From an uncultured Flavobacteriales bacterium (GTDB taxonomy: Bacteria > Bacteroidota > Bacteroidia > Flavobacteriales > Weeksellaceae), in contig CALFIE010000023.1 of the NCBI GenBank assembly GCA_937876095.1, positions 1-33,384 on the forward strand: a stretch of DNA of 33,384 nucleotides, written 5' to 3'. Of the stretch, positions 15,628 through 23,551 are shown piece after piece; the first letter of the stretch is position 1; each line of letters opens with the position of its first letter. The position numbers were made by a program, and so were the translations under genes. Below the pieces are notes generated by a model, which saw nothing but the letters and a program-made list of their open reading frames with translations, ran no database searches and was not told the DNA's origin.

Positions 15628-16032
15628 CTACTCCACTACAATCTGTTTTGTGATATAATTTGTTCCTCCGTTCCAAAATTTGAAAGTATAGGTTCCGGTT
15701 TGTACCGGCTTGAAATTGAACTGGTTAAAAGACGTGTAAGTTGTTTGTGAACACGGTCCACTATTTTTCCAAGCATATGCAGTAACTACTCTATTCATAC
15801 CATCGTGTACATAATCATAACCATCAAAACCATAACATTGGGATGGATAAGTAGAATACGTTCTGATGCTTTGTACACTGTACACATCCATCGTATCTAT
15901 CAATATTTTTACACTATCAATTTTTATTTTATCAATCGCAACCAATTGATGATCATCATCTCTATGTGAACAAGATGCTACTATTGCTGTAAATAAGATT
16001 AATAAAGCGAATATAAAGTGATTCTTTTTCAT
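15628..16032 (-). CDS. Small putative lipoprotein
   Basis: A 134-residue protein from the ATG at 16032 (MKKNHFIFALLILFTAIVA). The lipobox IVASC places the lipidated Cys near residue 21, after which comes the charged SHRDDDHQ segment. The mature part has many Tyr, Thr and Asp residues and a likely beta-sandwich ending GTYTFKFWNGGTNYITKQIV. It is expected to be anchored in the cell envelope. No family was recognised. An upstream in-frame codon would add 11 residues before the signal peptide and is rejected. It lies 50 bp downstream of rsmG on the same strand. Confidence 0.75.
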   Translation of the reverse strand: MKKNHFIFALLILFTAIVASCSHRDDDHQLVAIDKIKIDSVKILIDTMDVYSVQSIRTYSTYPSQCYGFDGYDYVHDGMNRVVTAYAWKNSGPCSQTTYTSFNQFNFKPVQTGTYTFKFWNGGTNYITKQIVVE

Positions 16033-16082
16033 TTTTTTTAAAATTTTGGTTAAAATTACAGTCAAATTTACTAATTCTATTT

Positions 16083-16718
16083 TTAATTCTTAAAATTTTT
16101 GGCAGATAAATACACAACTTTTTTTGTTTCGAAAAAATCTTCTTCAAAATAGTCTTTCAATAGGTGTTCTTTGGTTTTTAGACCAGCAAGTTCTTGGGAT
16201 AAATCGCCACCTTTCAAGTACAAAATGCCATTTTCTAGAGGATTTATTTGTTCTTTCTCAAATTTACCTTGCAACCAAGTCAGAAAAACGGGCATTTGTG
16301 TTACAGCTCTACTCACCACAAAATGGAATTTTCCTTTGATATTTTCGGCCCTTTCGTGAATTGCAGTTACGTTTTCAAGTCCCAATTCGTCTGCAATTGC
16401 TTGTACTACCGTAATTTTTTTACCTATAGAATCTACCAAAGTAAATTGCACTTCAGGAAACAAAATTGCTAGCGGAATTCCCGGGAAACCACCACCTGTT
16501 CCTATGTCCAGAATTTTGGTACCTGCAGAAAATTGCAAAATTTTTGCAATTCCTAATGAATGAAGTACGTGTCTTTCATAAAATTCCTGTGTGTCTTTTC
16601 TAGAAATCACGTTTATTTTTTCGTTCCAAGATTCATATAAATTTTGCAATTTGCTAAATTTTTCTATTTGAGAATCTGAAAGTTGCGGGAAATGTTTCAA
16701 TATCAATTGGTGATTCAT
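16083..16718 (-). CDS. rsmG: 16S rRNA (guanine(527)-N(7))-methyltransferase
   Basis: A 211-residue methyltransferase that modifies G527 of 16S rRNA using SAM. The SAM-binding motif is ILDIGTGGGFPGIPLAILFP (residues 69-88). The next strand FTLVDSIGKK and HFVVSRAVTQMP are typical of RsmG. The N-terminal SKLQNLYESWNEKINVISRK is the family signature, and YERHVLHSL fits the conserved HxxDS/HxLHSL region. Standard length. The promoter box TAAATTTG lies 16 nt upstream. It is the first gene of a leftward group with the lipoprotein and the two orphans. Confidence 0.96.
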   Translation of the reverse strand: MNHQLILKHFPQLSDSQIEKFSKLQNLYESWNEKINVISRKDTQEFYERHVLHSLGIAKILQFSAGTKILDIGTGGGFPGIPLAILFPEVQFTLVDSIGKKITVVQAIADELGLENVTAIHERAENIKGKFHFVVSRAVTQMPVFLTWLQGKFEKEQINPLENGILYLKGGDLSQELAGLKTKEHLLKDYFEEDFFETKKVVYLSAKNFKN

Positions 16719-16734
16719 ACTTATTTTTTCAGGA

Positions 16735-16742
16735 CAAATTTA
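16735..16742 (-). promoter_or_regulatory. -7 promoter box (TAAATTTG) of rsmG
   Basis: CAAATTTA on the plus strand matches TAnnTTTG on the minus strand, 16 nt before the rsmG ATG. Confidence 0.45.
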
Positions 16743-16795
16743 ATTTTTTTTAAATGAAATTAAGCACAGAAAATAGGTAAATCAACAAAAAAATT

Positions 16796-16803
16796 TATCT
16801 TTG
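16796..16803 (+). promoter_or_regulatory. -7 promoter box (TATCTTTG) of the aminotransferase gene
   Basis: An exact TAnnTTTG match, 15 nt before the ATG at 16819. It shares its short intergenic region with the divergent rsmG promoter. Confidence 0.5.
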
Positions 16804-16818
16804 AAAAAATAAATAATA

Positions 16819-18012
16819 ATGGAAAAATATTCTGAAAGAATCAACAGAATGAGCTATTCACAGACCTTTGTGATGAGCAACAAAGCAAGAGAAATGAAAG
16901 CTGCAGGAATAGATGTGATCTCGCTAACATTGGGAGAGCCCGATTTTGACGTTCCTGATAATATAAAATCTGCGGCAATTGCTGCCATCAATGAAAATTA
17001 CTCGCACTATTCTCCTGTTCCGGGATTTTTGGAATTGCGACAAGCAATTGCCAAAAAATTGAAAAGAGACAACAATTTGTCTTATCAACCCAACCAAATT
17101 TGCGTTTCAAACGGTGCAAAACAATCTATTCTGAATGTTTTAGCTTCTATTATTAATAAAGGTGATGAAGTAATTTTGCCAAATCCTTTTTGGGTTTCTT
17201 ATGATGAAATGGTGAAAATGATGGATGGAACTTCGGTTTTCATAGAAACCAGCATAGAAACCGAATTCAAAATGACGGCTGAACAATTAGAAAAAGCAAT
17301 CACTCCACGTACAAAAGCACTACTCTACAGTTCGCCTTGCAATCCTTCTGGAAGTTACTACACACACGATGAACTCGAAAAAATTGCCAATGTAATTGCA
17401 AAACATCCACAAATTACCATTATTTCAGATGAAATATATGAATTCATTAATTATGATGGAAAACACACTTCTATTGCAGAATTTCCGCAAGTTTTTGAGC
17501 AAACTGCCGTAATCAACGGAATGAGCAAAGCATTTGCTATGACAGGTTGGAGAATTGGTTATTCTGCTTGTCCGGATTGGTTAGCAAAAGCATGCGACAA
17601 AATACAGGGACAAATGACAAGTGGTGCAAATACCGTTGCACAACGTGCATCTATGGTTGCACTAGAAACCGATCCTAGTGAATATCATTATATGATTTCT
17701 AGTTTTGAAAAACGCAGAAATTTGGTGTATGAATTAATGAAAGATATACCAGGTTTCAAAGTAAATTTACCAAAAGCAGCGTTCTATTTTTTCCCAGATA
17801 TTTCTTTTTGGATTGGCAAAAATCTAGATGGAGTTCAGATTAATAATTCAGATGATTTCGCTATGTTTTTGCTAGAATCGGCATATGTAGCAACAGTTGG
17901 TGGTGTTTCTTTCGGAGATTCTAACTGTATACGTTTTTCTTATGCCGCTTCTGAAGACGATTTGCGAGAAGCAATGACCAGAATAAAAAACTTGCTGAAA
18001 AAATATATATAA
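16819..18012 (+). CDS. PLP-dependent class I aminotransferase (aspartate-aminotransferase-like)
   Basis: A 397-residue fold-type I enzyme. The PLP lysine is K237 in NGMSKAFAMTGWRIGY. Other ligands are N175 (SSPCNPSGSYY), D204 and Y207 (ISDEIYEFINYDG), and the C-terminal substrate Arg in CIRFSYAASEDDL. LGEPDFDVPDNIK is typical of the subgroup Ig aspartate/prephenate aminotransferases of Gram-negative bacteria and archaea. It probably transfers amino groups between aspartate or an aromatic amino acid and 2-oxoglutarate. The exact substrate is not fixed by these motifs. It is transcribed divergently from rsmG and precedes a peroxiredoxin gene that has its own promoter. Confidence 0.93.
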   Translation: MEKYSERINRMSYSQTFVMSNKAREMKAAGIDVISLTLGEPDFDVPDNIKSAAIAAINENYSHYSPVPGFLELRQAIAKKLKRDNNLSYQPNQICVSNGAKQSILNVLASIINKGDEVILPNPFWVSYDEMVKMMDGTSVFIETSIETEFKMTAEQLEKAITPRTKALLYSSPCNPSGSYYTHDELEKIANVIAKHPQITIISDEIYEFINYDGKHTSIAEFPQVFEQTAVINGMSKAFAMTGWRIGYSACPDWLAKACDKIQGQMTSGANTVAQRASMVALETDPSEYHYMISSFEKRRNLVYELMKDIPGFKVNLPKAAFYFFPDISFWIGKNLDGVQINNSDDFAMFLLESAYVATVGGVSFGDSNCIRFSYAASEDDLREAMTRIKNLLKKYI

Positions 18013-18038
18013 ATCATAGAAAAATCATATCAATTAAC

Positions 18039-18070
18039 TTTAGGAATTGGTGTTAACTTCGTTATCTTTG
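18039..18070 (+). promoter_or_regulatory. Peroxiredoxin gene promoter
   Basis: TATCTTTG (18063-18070) is an exact -7 match, 28 nt before the ATG. TTTAG at 18039-18043 is a weak -33 element at 19 bp spacing. Confidence 0.5.
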
Positions 18071-18098
18071 CACCAATCAATTTTTAAAGAAAAAAATC

Positions 18099-18731
18099 AT
18101 GTCATTAGTAGGAAAAAAATTTCCAGACATTGCAGTAGATGCAATCACGAAAAGAGGAGAAAACCTGAAAATCAACATCTTAGAAGAAGCAACTAAAAAT
18201 CAAAAAAAAGTACTATTATTTTGGTATCCAAAAGATTTTACTTTTGTTTGTCCAACAGAATTACACGCTTTTCAGTCAGTTTTGGCTGAATTTGAAGATA
18301 GAAATACCTCCGTAATTGGTGCGTCTTGTGATACCAATGAAGTACACTTCGCTTGGTTGAATACTCCAAAAAACATGGGAGGAATACAAGGTGTTACGTA
18401 TCCACTTTTAGCAGATACACACAGACAATTAGCCAATATTTTGGGAATTGTAGACCAAGATTTCGAGTATGATGATGAAGGAAACGAACTATTTACTGGT
18501 TCTAATGTTACTTATAGAGCAACTTATTTGATAGATGAAGAAGGTAAAATTTTCCACGAAAGTGTAAATGATATGCCTCTTGGTAGAAATGTTGCAGAAT
18601 TTTTGAGATTAATAGATGCTTATACTCACGTTCAGAAATACGGCGAAGTTTGTCCTGCAAATTGGCAAGAAGGTAAAGATGCGATGAAAGCCGATAGAAA
18701 CAGTACTTCGGAATATCTTTCTTCTCATTAA
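18099..18731 (+). CDS. Typical 2-Cys peroxiredoxin (AhpC/TSA family)
   Basis: A 210-residue peroxidase that reduces hydrogen peroxide and organic hydroperoxides. The peroxidatic C51 is in the motif PKDFTFVCPTELHAFQ, and the resolving C185 is in YGEVCPANWQ, so it is a typical 2-Cys enzyme. DTNEVHFAWLNTP and the ATYLIDEEGKIFHES strand are family hallmarks. It is slightly longer than E. coli AhpC (187), with a C-terminal tail of the kind seen in AhpC/Prx1 proteins. No AhpF or thioredoxin reductase gene is adjacent. It has its own promoter and a terminator at 18755-18786. Confidence 0.95.
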   Translation: MSLVGKKFPDIAVDAITKRGENLKINILEEATKNQKKVLLFWYPKDFTFVCPTELHAFQSVLAEFEDRNTSVIGASCDTNEVHFAWLNTPKNMGGIQGVTYPLLADTHRQLANILGIVDQDFEYDDEGNELFTGSNVTYRATYLIDEEGKIFHESVNDMPLGRNVAEFLRLIDAYTHVQKYGEVCPANWQEGKDAMKADRNSTSEYLSSH

Positions 18732-18754
18732 AAATTTTGAAAAATAACTACGAT

Positions 18755-18786
18755 AAAAGCAGAACTTTGGTTTCTGCTTTTCTTTT
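18755..18786. terminator. Intrinsic terminator after the peroxiredoxin gene
   Basis: AAAAGCAGAA (18755-18764), a 7-nt loop, TTCTGCTTTT (18772-18781) and a T-rich tail. The A-rich 5' side lets it also stop the convergent GNAT gene transcript. Confidence 0.85.
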
Positions 18787-18889
18787 TGTTTTTTGTCAAA
18801 ATATTTTACAAAAGTTTAAACTTTCTAAATACAATTATCAAAAAAAGATTAGGAAACATTTTTGCAAAGAAATCTGAATAAAAAATAAT

Positions 18890-19381
18890 TTAGATTTTCT
18901 GTGAACGACGTTCTAAAAATACCACATCACGCCAAACTCCATTCATTTCTGCTAATTTTTCTCGAGTTCCTAGTATTCTGAACCCCAACTTCAGATGCAC
19001 TGCAATACTTGCTTTATTCTCAGGGAAAATGCCTGATTGCAGCATCCAAAAGTGATTTTCTTCGGAGTCCAGAATCAATTTTTGTAAAAGCATCGTTCCC
19101 AAACCTTTACCTTGCGCAATATTTGCCAAATAAATACTAACTTCTGCCACTCCTCTGAAACATTCTCTTGCACTTATTGGTTGTAGTGCAGCCCAACCAA
19201 CAATCTGATCGGTTTCGTTTTCTAATACAAATCTGCAAACTTTGCAGAATTTTTGATTCCAAACTTCCCAAGTTGGCACATCTTTATCAAACGTTGCATT
19301 TCCTCCCAAAATTCCTTCGTGGAAAATTTCTAAAACTCTGGCTCCGTCTTCAGGAAGCATTTCGCGGATTTCGTAGTTCAT
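18890..19381 (-). CDS. GNAT N-acetyltransferase (phosphinothricin acetyltransferase-like)
   Basis: A 163-residue acetyl-CoA-dependent N-acetyltransferase. It follows the Pat/Bar pattern: IREMLPEDGARVLEIFHEGI at the start, ATFDKDVPTWEVW, GWAALQPISARECFRGVAEV, then the acetyl-CoA loop QGKGLG (Q90-G95) after VSIYL. Its C-terminal half has IFPENKASIAVHLKLGFRIL. Family members acetylate small amines or amino acids, and some detoxify phosphinothricin-like compounds; the true substrate is unknown here. It is a single gene, convergent with the peroxiredoxin gene, with no promoter box seen. Confidence 0.9.
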   Translation of the reverse strand: MNYEIREMLPEDGARVLEIFHEGILGGNATFDKDVPTWEVWNQKFCKVCRFVLENETDQIVGWAALQPISARECFRGVAEVSIYLANIAQGKGLGTMLLQKLILDSEENHFWMLQSGIFPENKASIAVHLKLGFRILGTREKLAEMNGVWRDVVFLERRSQKI

Positions 19382-19549
19382 ATTTAATTGATGAGTTTAA
19401 AATTTACATTATCATTCAAAAATAAGCAATTTATGTTGTATTATTTTTTTTGGCACATATTATATTGAATACGTACAACAATAATTCATCAAAAAAAACT
19501 AATTTTATAGAATTAAAACAAGCTTTTTTCTTTAAAATTTCTAAAAAAT

Positions 19550-19969
19550 ATGATTGATAAAATAAATATTCGGGTGTATGCAATCGCGATACAAAATAAG
19601 CAAGTTTTGGCACTTTTTGAAGGTTATGCAGGAGATCAATTGCTAAAATTTCCGGGTGGTGGTTTAGAATTAGGGGAAAGTTTACTAGAATGTTTACACA
19701 GAGAATTTATGGAAGAATTGGGTCTGAAAATCAGAATTACTGATCATTTCTACACCCAAGAAGAATTTTTGGTATCAAAATTCCGAGAAAATGAGCAATT
19801 GCTAACTATTTATTACTTGGTAGAAATCCAAAATTTTGCTGAACTGGAAATTAAAGATGACAGCATAGAAAAAATTGAGTGGATTTCGCTAGAGCAAGCT
19901 CACAATCCTTTTACACTACCAATTGATAAAGTCGTTTTCGAAAAACTTCAAAAACAATTTTTGTATTGA
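19550..19969 (+). CDS. NUDIX hydrolase
   Basis: A 139-residue enzyme with a complete Nudix box: G37-x5-E43-x7-R51-E-F-M-E55-E56-L-G-L (GGLELGESLLECLHREFMEE runs across it). The box supplies the Mg2+-binding glutamates that hydrolyse a nucleoside diphosphate linked to another group. The substrate is not deducible; the sequence resembles small ADP-ribose/NTP-type Nudix proteins of Bacteroidota. It starts at ATG 19550 without a clear promoter box and ends 9 bp before the convergent DUF4294 gene. Confidence 0.92.
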   Translation: MIDKINIRVYAIAIQNKQVLALFEGYAGDQLLKFPGGGLELGESLLECLHREFMEELGLKIRITDHFYTQEEFLVSKFRENEQLLTIYYLVEIQNFAELEIKDDSIEKIEWISLEQAHNPFTLPIDKVVFEKLQKQFLY

Positions 19970-19978
19970 TTAGAAGTT

Positions 19979-20680
19979 TTATCTCACCACTTTGAAATTT
20001 TTGTAACCAGGATATGGCTGTAAATAACCAAGATTCCAGTTGCTTTGCAGTAGCGATTCTAGAAATTCATCGGTTCTGTATAGTACAGGATTGTACGGTT
20101 CTTTGATGTCTACATCTGCAATATTACCTTTTACGTTCCACCAAAAAGCACTCCAACCTCCACGTAATTCTTTGATGATTTCGTACACTGTTTTTCCTGT
20201 TGCTCGATTCAGCAATTTAGCAAAAACTTTACCTTCTGTTGTAGTAAGATCCCTAAGTTGTTCCTCATACTGATCTGCCAATTGGTTTTGTCGGTCTCGG
20301 TTATATTTTTTCTGAGCATTGCGATCCATATTTTGCGTTTCTGCTTGTATAGTTTTGTATTGGTCAAGAGCAGTTAAGAAAAGTGGATAGACTCTACTGA
20401 GTTTCTTATTCAAAAAATAATAATAATTTCGATCTAATTGATTGTTAAAACGTGGCTTGTTAAGCAACACCAATTCGTCCATCACAACAACATTTTCACC
20501 ATTTATTTCATAAATTTTGGCTTTTTGTCTTTCATCATAATAATATTTGTTGCCATATTCGTCTACTTTTATCAATTCAGGTGGATATTGACTAAGCGAT
20601 TTTGAAACTATGGTATCTTGAGACTGAAAACTCATTGCCAAAAACAGAAAAAACAAGATGATGGTTTTATTAAAATTCAT
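19979..20680 (-). CDS. DUF4294 domain-containing secreted protein
   Basis: A 233-residue protein with an N-terminal signal peptide (MNFNKTIILFFLFLAMSFQS). The body matches the DUF4294 pattern of Bacteroidota: NVVVMDELVLLNKPRF, the FLNKKLSRVYPLF helix, LRDLTTTEGKVFAKLLNRAT, and LRGGWSAFWWNVKGNIADVD near the end. The function of the family is unknown and the protein is probably periplasmic. It is transcribed divergently from the M42 peptidase gene over a 52-bp region. The C-terminus ends PYPGYKNFKVVR. Confidence 0.88.
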   Translation of the reverse strand: MNFNKTIILFFLFLAMSFQSQDTIVSKSLSQYPPELIKVDEYGNKYYYDERQKAKIYEINGENVVVMDELVLLNKPRFNNQLDRNYYYFLNKKLSRVYPLFLTALDQYKTIQAETQNMDRNAQKKYNRDRQNQLADQYEEQLRDLTTTEGKVFAKLLNRATGKTVYEIIKELRGGWSAFWWNVKGNIADVDIKEPYNPVLYRTDEFLESLLQSNWNLGYLQPYPGYKNFKVVR

Positions 20681-20713
20681 TATTTTTACCTAATTTTTAT
20701 TATTACTTAAACG

Positions 20714-20721
20714 CAAAAATA
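20714..20721 (-). promoter_or_regulatory. Possible -7 box (TATTTTTG) of the DUF4294 gene
   Basis: CAAAAATA on the plus strand matches TAnnTTTG on the minus strand, 33 nt before the start codon, in the short region shared with the divergent M42 gene. Confidence 0.35.
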
Positions 20722-20732
20722 ATTCCTTTTGT

Positions 20733-21809
20733 ATGAAATTCGAAAATAAATCACTTAAATTTTTAGAAGAATATTTAAACACATCATCACCAACAGGTTA
20801 CGAAAGAAACGGACAAAAAGTTTGGATGGATTACTTGCAACCATACGTAGATAAATTAGAAATAGATCACTACGGAACTTGCTACGGAATCATCAATCCT
20901 GAAGCAGATTTTAAGGTCGTGATAGAAGCTCACGCAGATGAAATTTCGTGGTACGTAAATTATATTACAGATGATGGACTGATTTATGTAATTAGAAACG
21001 GTGGTTCTGATCAAATGATTGCACCATCTAAAATTGTACAAATCCACGGAGAAAAAGGTCTAGTAAAAGGTGTTTTTGGTTGGCCTGCAATTCATACAAG
21101 AGGCGTAAATTCCAACGAACCAATTCCAAAAATTGAAAATATTTTTATTGATTGTGGTGCAACCAGCAAACAAGAGGTAGAAGATTTAGGAATCTATGTT
21201 GGCTGTATGATTACTTATCCCGACCAATTTTTTGAGTTGAATGACCGCTATTTTGTTTGTCGTGCTCTCGACAATAGAATTGGCGGATTTATGATAGCTG
21301 AAGTAGCACGATTGCTGAAAGAAAATAAAAAGAAATTACCATTTGGATTGTATATTACCAATTCGGTGCAAGAAGAAGTGGGTTTGTACGGTGCAGATAT
21401 GATTGCAGATACCATAAAACCGAACATTGCAATCATCACAGATGTTACACACGACACTTCTACACCTATGATTGAAAAGAAAAAAGAAGGCGACCAAAAA
21501 TGTGGAAACGGACCTGTAGTTTTCTTTGCACCAACTGTGCATCACACGATTCGTGAACTGATTGTAGAAACCGCAAAATCTAAGAAAATTCCGTTTCAGA
21601 GAGCAGCATCAAGTCGTGTTACAGGAACTGATACTGATGCTTTTGCTCACGCAAATGGTGGTGTACCAAGTGCACTAATTTCCTTACCTTTGCGATATAT
21701 GCACACCACCGTAGAAATGGTCGCAAAAGAAGATGTTGGAAATGTAATTAAATTAATTTACGAAACTTTGCTGAAGATAAAACCGGATATGAAGTTGAAA
21801 TATCATTGA
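20733..21809 (+). CDS. M42 family metallopeptidase (glutamyl/leucyl aminopeptidase-like)
   Basis: A 358-residue dinuclear-metal aminopeptidase. Visible ligands and catalytic residues in order are: VVIEAHADEISWYV (H67, D69), ALDNRIGGF (bridging Asp), SVQEEVGLYGAD (catalytic Glu and metal Glu), ITDVTHDTSTP (Asp), and SLPLRYMHTTVEM (His). The N-terminal LEEYLNTSSPTGYERNGQKV is typical of the family. Members form large tetrahedral dodecamers in the cytosol and degrade short peptides. The pattern is complete, so an active enzyme is expected. It starts at ATG 20733, 52 bp from the divergent DUF4294 gene, and precedes rpe by 65 bp. Confidence 0.94.
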   Translation: MKFENKSLKFLEEYLNTSSPTGYERNGQKVWMDYLQPYVDKLEIDHYGTCYGIINPEADFKVVIEAHADEISWYVNYITDDGLIYVIRNGGSDQMIAPSKIVQIHGEKGLVKGVFGWPAIHTRGVNSNEPIPKIENIFIDCGATSKQEVEDLGIYVGCMITYPDQFFELNDRYFVCRALDNRIGGFMIAEVARLLKENKKKLPFGLYITNSVQEEVGLYGADMIADTIKPNIAIITDVTHDTSTPMIEKKKEGDQKCGNGPVVFFAPTVHHTIRELIVETAKSKKIPFQRAASSRVTGTDTDAFAHANGGVPSALISLPLRYMHTTVEMVAKEDVGNVIKLIYETLLKIKPDMKLKYH

Positions 21810-21870
21810 TTAGATGTTAGATTTCAGATGATAGATGATAGATTTTTGAAACCTTGAACTTTGAACCCAA
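21810..21870. repeat. Short tandem repeats between the M42 gene and rpe
   Basis: TTAGATGTTAGATTTCAGATGATAGATGATAGA-like tandem units (about 8 bp, AGATGATAG) are followed by two TTGAAC copies in CCTTGAACTTTGAACCC. It is a low-complexity spacer without terminator features. Confidence 0.4.
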
Positions 21871-21874
21871 AAAT

Positions 21875-22525
21875 ATGAAAACAAAACTCATTGCGCCTTC
21901 TCTACTTTCCGCAGATTTTGGAAATTTAGAAAGAGATATACAAATGCTTAACCGTTCACAAGCAGATTGGCTTCACGTAGACGTTATGGATGGTAGATTT
22001 GTACCCAATATTTCGTTCGGATTTCCGGTGATGAAAACCGTGCAACAATTCGCCCAAAAATTTGTAGATGTACATCTCATGATTGTAGAACCCGAAAATT
22101 ATGTAGAAGAATTCATAAAACACGGTGCAGATTTGGTTTCGGTGCATTATGAAGCGTGTAGACATCTGCACAGAACTATTCATCAGATTCAGGATTTGGG
22201 TGCAAAAGCAGGGGTGGTCTTAAATCCTGCAACTCCGGTTTTGATGTTAGAAGATATTATAGCAGAGGTAGATTTGGTATTATTAATGAGTGTAAATCCT
22301 GGTTTTGGCGGACAAAAATTTATTGAAAATACCTACAAAAAAATTGCAGAAACCAAAGATCTAATTTTATCTAACAACTCAACCGCTTTGATTGAAGTTG
22401 ATGGTGGTGTAAATCTCGACAACGCACAAAAACTTTTTGATGCAGGTGCAGATGTTTTGGTTGCTGGTAACGCAGTTTTCTCAACAGAAAATCCCGAAAA
22501 AACAATTGAACTTTTGAAATTTTGA
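21875..22525 (+). CDS. rpe: Ribulose-phosphate 3-epimerase
   Basis: A 216-residue TIM-barrel enzyme that interconverts ribulose 5-phosphate and xylulose 5-phosphate. The N-terminal APSLLSADFGNLERDIQML gives the conserved Ser and Asp. HVDVMDGRFVPNISFG carries the metal His/Asp, VDVHLMIVEPE the second His/Met pair, and LMSVNPGFGGQKFIENT the catalytic loop. IEVDGGVNLDNAQ with the acidic catalytic Asp completes the set. The ATG at 21875 gives the standard length; an in-frame TTG 21 nt earlier would add an atypical segment. It follows the M42 gene and may be co-transcribed with it. Confidence 0.97.
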   Translation: MKTKLIAPSLLSADFGNLERDIQMLNRSQADWLHVDVMDGRFVPNISFGFPVMKTVQQFAQKFVDVHLMIVEPENYVEEFIKHGADLVSVHYEACRHLHRTIHQIQDLGAKAGVVLNPATPVLMLEDIIAEVDLVLLMSVNPGFGGQKFIENTYKKIAETKDLILSNNSTALIEVDGGVNLDNAQKLFDAGADVLVAGNAVFSTENPEKTIELLKF

Positions 22526-22714
22526 TATTAAAAATTGTTACTAACTAAACTTACAATGTTTTAATCTTCTGAAAAATATAATTTTCAGTTGTAATAAAAG
22601 AATCTACATCACCTAAACATCACTATAAAACTAGCTGTTCCTTGCAAAAAAAAATCAATGTTTCGCAAGCAAGAGTGATTTCCATGTTGTTTTTCAAGCA
22701 AAATTAGGCTTCTT
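22526..22714. other. Intergenic region without a supported gene
   Basis: It holds a weak hairpin, CTGAAAA (22569-22575) with TTTTCAG (22582-22588), not followed by a T-run, and a loose inverted pair CTTGC/GCAAG around an A-rich stretch near 22640-22675. No frame of more than about 25 codons looks coding. The decayed frame at 22715-22893 continues into the rest of the gap. Confidence 0.5.
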
Positions 22715-22893
22715 TTACCAAACATTACCTAAGTAATAATGGTGAATCTCGGTTTCTTTTATCAGCATTTGATCTGGATTCGTAATTCCATAGATTTTTT
22801 TTCGCGAACTCCTATCACAATTTCACCAACAATTTCTATGGTGATATAAAAATTATCATCATTTGTGTTTTTAGTAAACCAAAAATAACACAT
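22715..22893 (-). pseudogene. Decayed small reading frame with a homopolymer frameshift
   Basis: From ATG 22893 a coding-like frame reads MCYFWFTKNTNDDNFYITIE, continues with IVGEIVIGVREKK, and in the same frame ends at TGA (22762-22764; 43 aa). If one base is removed at an eight-T run on the plus strand (22795-22802), the frame continues as IYGITNPDQMLIKETEIHHY and YLGNVW to a TAA at 22715-22717, a more protein-like ending. The putative full product is about 59 residues and unrecognised. This may be a short gene broken by a slip in the homopolymer, or a sequencing error. Chance cannot be excluded at this length. Confidence 0.4.
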
Positions 22894-22955
22894 CTTCAAA
22901 TAACAAAAAAGGAAAAAACACTTTTTTTTAAAATTTTGAGTGAAATTTTAAAAAT

Positions 22956-23540
22956 TTATGGTGCCTTTTTCTTCACCAATTCTTTACGAACTCGGCTTAA
23001 ACTTTCGGGAGTAATTCCCAGATAAGAAGCAACCATCCATTGTGGAACTCTGGCCAAAACATTGGGATATTTTTTTACAAAATCTACATAGCGCTGTTCT
23101 GCAGTGTCTCCCAATAACGAATTAACTCTACTCTGCAGATTATTAATATGCCTGTGCAATAACCGCTCATTTTTAGCGGCACTTTGCGGAAAACGTTCAG
23201 AAATATTCAGGAAAAAATCATTTTTAGCAAAAATGACTTCAGAATCTTCTATGGCTTCTATGTAATAAGGGGATTTTTCATTGAAAAACAAACTGCTTCT
23301 GTCAGAAATAATCCAATTTTCGGGAGCAAAAAGAATGACGTGTTCTTTCCCGTTTTTGTCCACAGAAAACATTCTTAGTAATCCATTTTCTACAAAGAAA
23401 TAATAGTTACAAATTTCACCTGCATGTAATAAAAACTCTCCTTTTTTAACATTTTTCACTAAAATTAAATCTTCACAAGTTGATAATTCTTCTTGTGAAA
23501 CATTCAAATTTGTAGATAAAAATTCTTTAAAATTTTCCAT
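22956..23540 (-). CDS. Crp/Fnr-family transcriptional regulator
   Basis: A 194-residue regulator with an N-terminal cyclic-nucleotide-binding-type beta barrel (about residues 10-120: VKKGEFLLHAGEICNYYFFV, VENGLLRMFSVDKNGKEHVI, then IEAIEDSEVIFAKND). The C-terminal part has the helix-turn-helix VASYLGITPESLSRVRKEL. The PRGDLA-like phosphate-binding loop of true cAMP-CRP is not evident and no N-terminal Fe-S Cys set is present, so the effector is unknown. Many Bacteroidota carry such short Crp-like proteins that act as stress or nutrient regulators. It lies 11 bp downstream of ytxJ and probably shares its transcript. Confidence 0.88.
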   Translation of the reverse strand: MENFKEFLSTNLNVSQEELSTCEDLILVKNVKKGEFLLHAGEICNYYFFVENGLLRMFSVDKNGKEHVILFAPENWIISDRSSLFFNEKSPYYIEAIEDSEVIFAKNDFFLNISERFPQSAAKNERLLHRHINNLQSRVNSLLGDTAEQRYVDFVKKYPNVLARVPQWMVASYLGITPESLSRVRKELVKKKAP

Positions 23541-23551
23541 CTAATTTTCAA

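Noticed and set aside
21854..21874. TTG start for rpe seven codons upstream
   Set aside because: The added segment lies within an intergenic repeat and is not part of the conserved N-terminus.
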